Below, one piece after another: positions 62,172 through 64,000 of a stretch of DNA of 64,000 bases (positions are counted from its first letter, which is position 1; every line of letters starts with the position of its first letter). This DNA comes from Paraburkholderia bryophila (GTDB lineage Bacteria > Pseudomonadota > Gammaproteobacteria > Burkholderiales > Burkholderiaceae), in assembly GCF_013409255.1 (NCBI RefSeq), contig NZ_JACCAS010000002.1:3469817-3533816 (forward strand), given 5' to 3'. The translations under genes were made by a program, and so were the position numbers. A model generated the notes under the pieces. It was given only the letters and a program-made list of their open reading frames with translations, made no database searches and was not told the DNA's origin.

Positions 62172-63452
62172 ATGAATAAAGCAATCGAACTGAAACAGGC
62201 CAAGCGCACGCCCTTACTCTTGTTGCTCGCGGCCGCCTGCGTTTTCGTGGTGACCGCGTTCATGCCGCGTGGTGTGTGGGTGGATGGCATCAAGGCCGTG
62301 GCCGAAGCCGCAATGGTCGGCGCACTCGCCGACTGGTTCGCGGTGGCCGCGCTGTTTCGCCGTGTGCCGATTCCGATCGTCTCCGCGCATACCGCGATCA
62401 TTCCGCGCAATAAGCATAAGATCGCCGACAACCTCGCGGTGTTCGTGCAGGACAAATTCCTCGATGTGTCCTCGCTGGTCGGCCTGATCAAGCGGCACGA
62501 TCCGGCCCGGAGCATCACCGGCTGGCTGACCGAGCCAGCCAATACCGCGCGCCTCGGCGACTACGTCGTGAAGCTCACCGGCGGCATTCTGGAATTGACC
62601 GACGACGTGCGGATTCAGAGCTTCATCAAGGACGCGCTACGCGACGTGCTCACCAAGGTGGATCTGTCGCAATCGATGGGCTCGATTCTCGACACGCTCA
62701 CCAAAGACGGCCGTCACCAGGAGTTGCTCGACGCCGGCATCGAACAGGTGGTGATGCTGCTGCGCGAACCGCAGGCGCGCGAGTTTATCGCCGAGCGGAT
62801 CGTCGACTGGGTCAAAAACGAGTATCCGAAGATGGAGAAGATTCTGCCGTCCGCGTGGCTCGGCGAGAAAGGCGCGGAAGCGATCGCCAATACGGTGGAC
62901 CGCATGCTGCAGCAGATCAGCGACAACCCCACGCACGAATTGCGCAACCGGTTCGACGAGGCCGCGCACAAGCTGATCGTCAAACTGAAAACCGATCCAG
63001 CGTTCCTGCAGAAAGGCGAAGACCTGAAGCGCTATCTGGTGGAAGGCGAAGCGCTCGGCACCTACGTGAAAGACATGTGGGGCGAATTGCGCGCGTGGCT
63101 CAAGCGCGACCTGCAGAGCCCTGATTCCGCTTTGCATGCGCGTGTGATGGCAATGGGCCAATGGGTCGGTCGTGAACTTGCGAACGATCCTGCGCTGCGG
63201 CAATCGTTGAACGATCACCTGGAAGACGCGGCACGCGCGATGGCGCCGGAGTTCGCGCAGTTCCTCACGCGTCATATCAGCGATACAGTCAAGAACTGGG
63301 ATTCGCATGAGATGTCGCGGCAGATCGAGCTGAACATCGGCAAGGATCTGCAGTACATCCGGATCAATGGGACGATTGTCGGTGGGTTTATTGGTTTGTT
63401 ACTGTATGGGAGTTCGTTGCTGTTTGAGGTGCTGCGCGCGCACATTCAGTGA
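62172..63452 (+). CDS. DUF445 (YjiN-like) membrane protein
   Basis: 426-residue protein. The N-terminal helix is at about 12-30; the signature VGALADWFAVAALFRRVPIPI is at about 55-75, followed by HTAIIPRNKHKIADNLAVFV. A long amphipathic helical middle follows, and another membrane helix lies at the C-terminus (GTIVGGFIGLLLYGSSLLFE). Probably an inner-membrane protein of the cell envelope. Function is not established. Confidence 0.9.
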   Translation: MNKAIELKQAKRTPLLLLLAAACVFVVTAFMPRGVWVDGIKAVAEAAMVGALADWFAVAALFRRVPIPIVSAHTAIIPRNKHKIADNLAVFVQDKFLDVSSLVGLIKRHDPARSITGWLTEPANTARLGDYVVKLTGGILELTDDVRIQSFIKDALRDVLTKVDLSQSMGSILDTLTKDGRHQELLDAGIEQVVMLLREPQAREFIAERIVDWVKNEYPKMEKILPSAWLGEKGAEAIANTVDRMLQQISDNPTHELRNRFDEAAHKLIVKLKTDPAFLQKGEDLKRYLVEGEALGTYVKDMWGELRAWLKRDLQSPDSALHARVMAMGQWVGRELANDPALRQSLNDHLEDAARAMAPEFAQFLTRHISDTVKNWDSHEMSRQIELNIGKDLQYIRINGTIVGGFIGLLLYGSSLLFEVLRAHIQ

Positions 63453-63529
63453 TTTGCTGAGCGCGACCTTATCAGGCAAGAGACGTTGCTTTGTTTCTTT
63501 CCACCACTTGATGTGTACTCAATCTACTA

Positions 63530-64000
63530 ATGACGAGCCTTTACTCGATTCGCCGTGCCCGCCCCACCGATCTACCGACAATCTATCTCGGTGAGCTGGA
63601 CTACATCCGGCAGATCGAGCCGCAGCAGGAAACACGCTGGGTGGGTGGGATGCCATTTCATCTGAAACAATGGACGAACGATCTCGATCGCATGTTCATC
63701 GCCGAATCGGGTGACGCGCCGGTGGGCTATTTCTTTTGGGAAATCCACGGTGAGGCCGCGGTTCTCGCATCGATTTATGTCGTCCCGGATCGGCGTGGCA
63801 ATGGGCTCGGTCAGCAACTGCTCGCGCAGTTCATCGCCGATGCCCGTGCGCAGGGTTTTAGCAAACTAACGCTGGGCGTGAAGGCCGACAATCCGGCTCG
63901 CCGTCTGTATGAAAAAGCGGGCTTTAGCTATACGCACGATGAGCATGGCTATCGTCACTACGTCTACCTGACAGACGAACGGATAACGGGCGCGGAAGTC
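63530..64000 (+). CDS. GNAT family N-acetyltransferase (3' end cut by window edge)
   Basis: 157 codons are visible, from the ATG at 63530. The acetyl-CoA motif is VVPDRRGNGLGQQLL, preceded by AVLASIYV and followed by KLTLGVKADNPARRLYEKAGF, all typical of GNAT. It begins 77 bases after the DUF445 stop. Substrate could be an amine, a protein N-terminus or an antibiotic; not readable. Only a short C-terminal piece is probably missing. Confidence 0.88.
   Translation, partial: MTSLYSIRRARPTDLPTIYLGELDYIRQIEPQQETRWVGGMPFHLKQWTNDLDRMFIAESGDAPVGYFFWEIHGEAAVLASIYVVPDRRGNGLGQQLLAQFIADARAQGFSKLTLGVKADNPARRLYEKAGFSYTHDEHGYRHYVYLTDERITGAEV

Noticed and set aside
1..64000. Mobile elements, CRISPR arrays, tRNA or rRNA genes
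   Set aside because: No transposase or integrase motifs, no spaced repeats, and no cloverleaf or rRNA sequence noticed on either strand.

Overview
The window looks like a chromosomal segment of a high-GC betaproteobacterium of the Burkholderiaceae, most likely Paraburkholderia or a close relative. The evidence is two OmpC-type Burkholderia porins, DUF4148 and DUF1488 proteins, a DUF3311/MctP transporter pair, a CbiG-CobJ fusion, and dense, short-spaced genes on both strands. I saw no tRNA, rRNA, insertion sequence, phage gene or CRISPR array. Both ends cut genes: a porin on the left and a GNAT acetyltransferase on the right.

Layout. 1-10 kb: partial porin; a CobS-like AAA+ ATPase with a CobT-like VWA protein; an MBL-fold hydrolase; a remnant of a class II glutamine amidotransferase; MarC; the DUF3311/MctP pair; glycogen synthase; a VOC protein. 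10-24 kb: a DUF1254/DUF1214 remnant, a Tat-exported berberine-bridge-type flavin oxidase, a GST, a phytochelatin-synthase-like lipoprotein, DUF1289, a diguanylate cyclase, a repeat-bearing membrane protein, an exported cupredoxin with a Tat phosphoesterase, an SDR/ene-reductase/GST operon, and an M1 aminopeptidase lipoprotein. 24-37 kb: a HAD hydrolase, a YkgJ-type cysteine-cluster protein, a glycosyltransferase-like protein, a VpsR-like sigma-54 activator, an epoxide hydrolase, LrgA/LrgB, a long DUF4148-tailed protein, an EamA exporter and a three-domain glycosidase lipoprotein.

37-49 kb: an SOS-box-controlled AlkB; two beta-carbonic anhydrases flanking a DJ-1/PfpI protein; a small DUF4148 protein; a second porin; DUF1488; a DHA2 drug exporter; an exported alpha/beta hydrolase beside an internally deleted AraC regulator; and a polyamine module (LysR, agmatinase, polyamine-binding protein). 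49-57 kb: a divergent cobalamin cluster, with cobL-cobK-cobM on the minus strand and, behind a cobalamin riboswitch, cobG-cobH-cobI-cbiG/cobJ on the plus strand. Together these cover most corrin-ring steps from precorrin-2 to hydrogenobyrinic acid. 57-64 kb: an arylformamidase-like hydrolase, a Rad50/Mre11-like pair, a DUF445 membrane protein and the partial GNAT.

The most unusual features are: three separate genes that seem to have lost their middles while keeping both ends; a CobS/CobT-like pair 46 kb from the cobalamin genes; low-complexity insertions that recur in the cobalamin enzymes; a phytochelatin-synthase-like lipoprotein with an intact Cys-His-Asp triad; a hookless Rad50/Mre11-like pair with an altered metal motif; and several intergenic dyads that look like operators. 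Family calls come from reading motifs; no database search was run.
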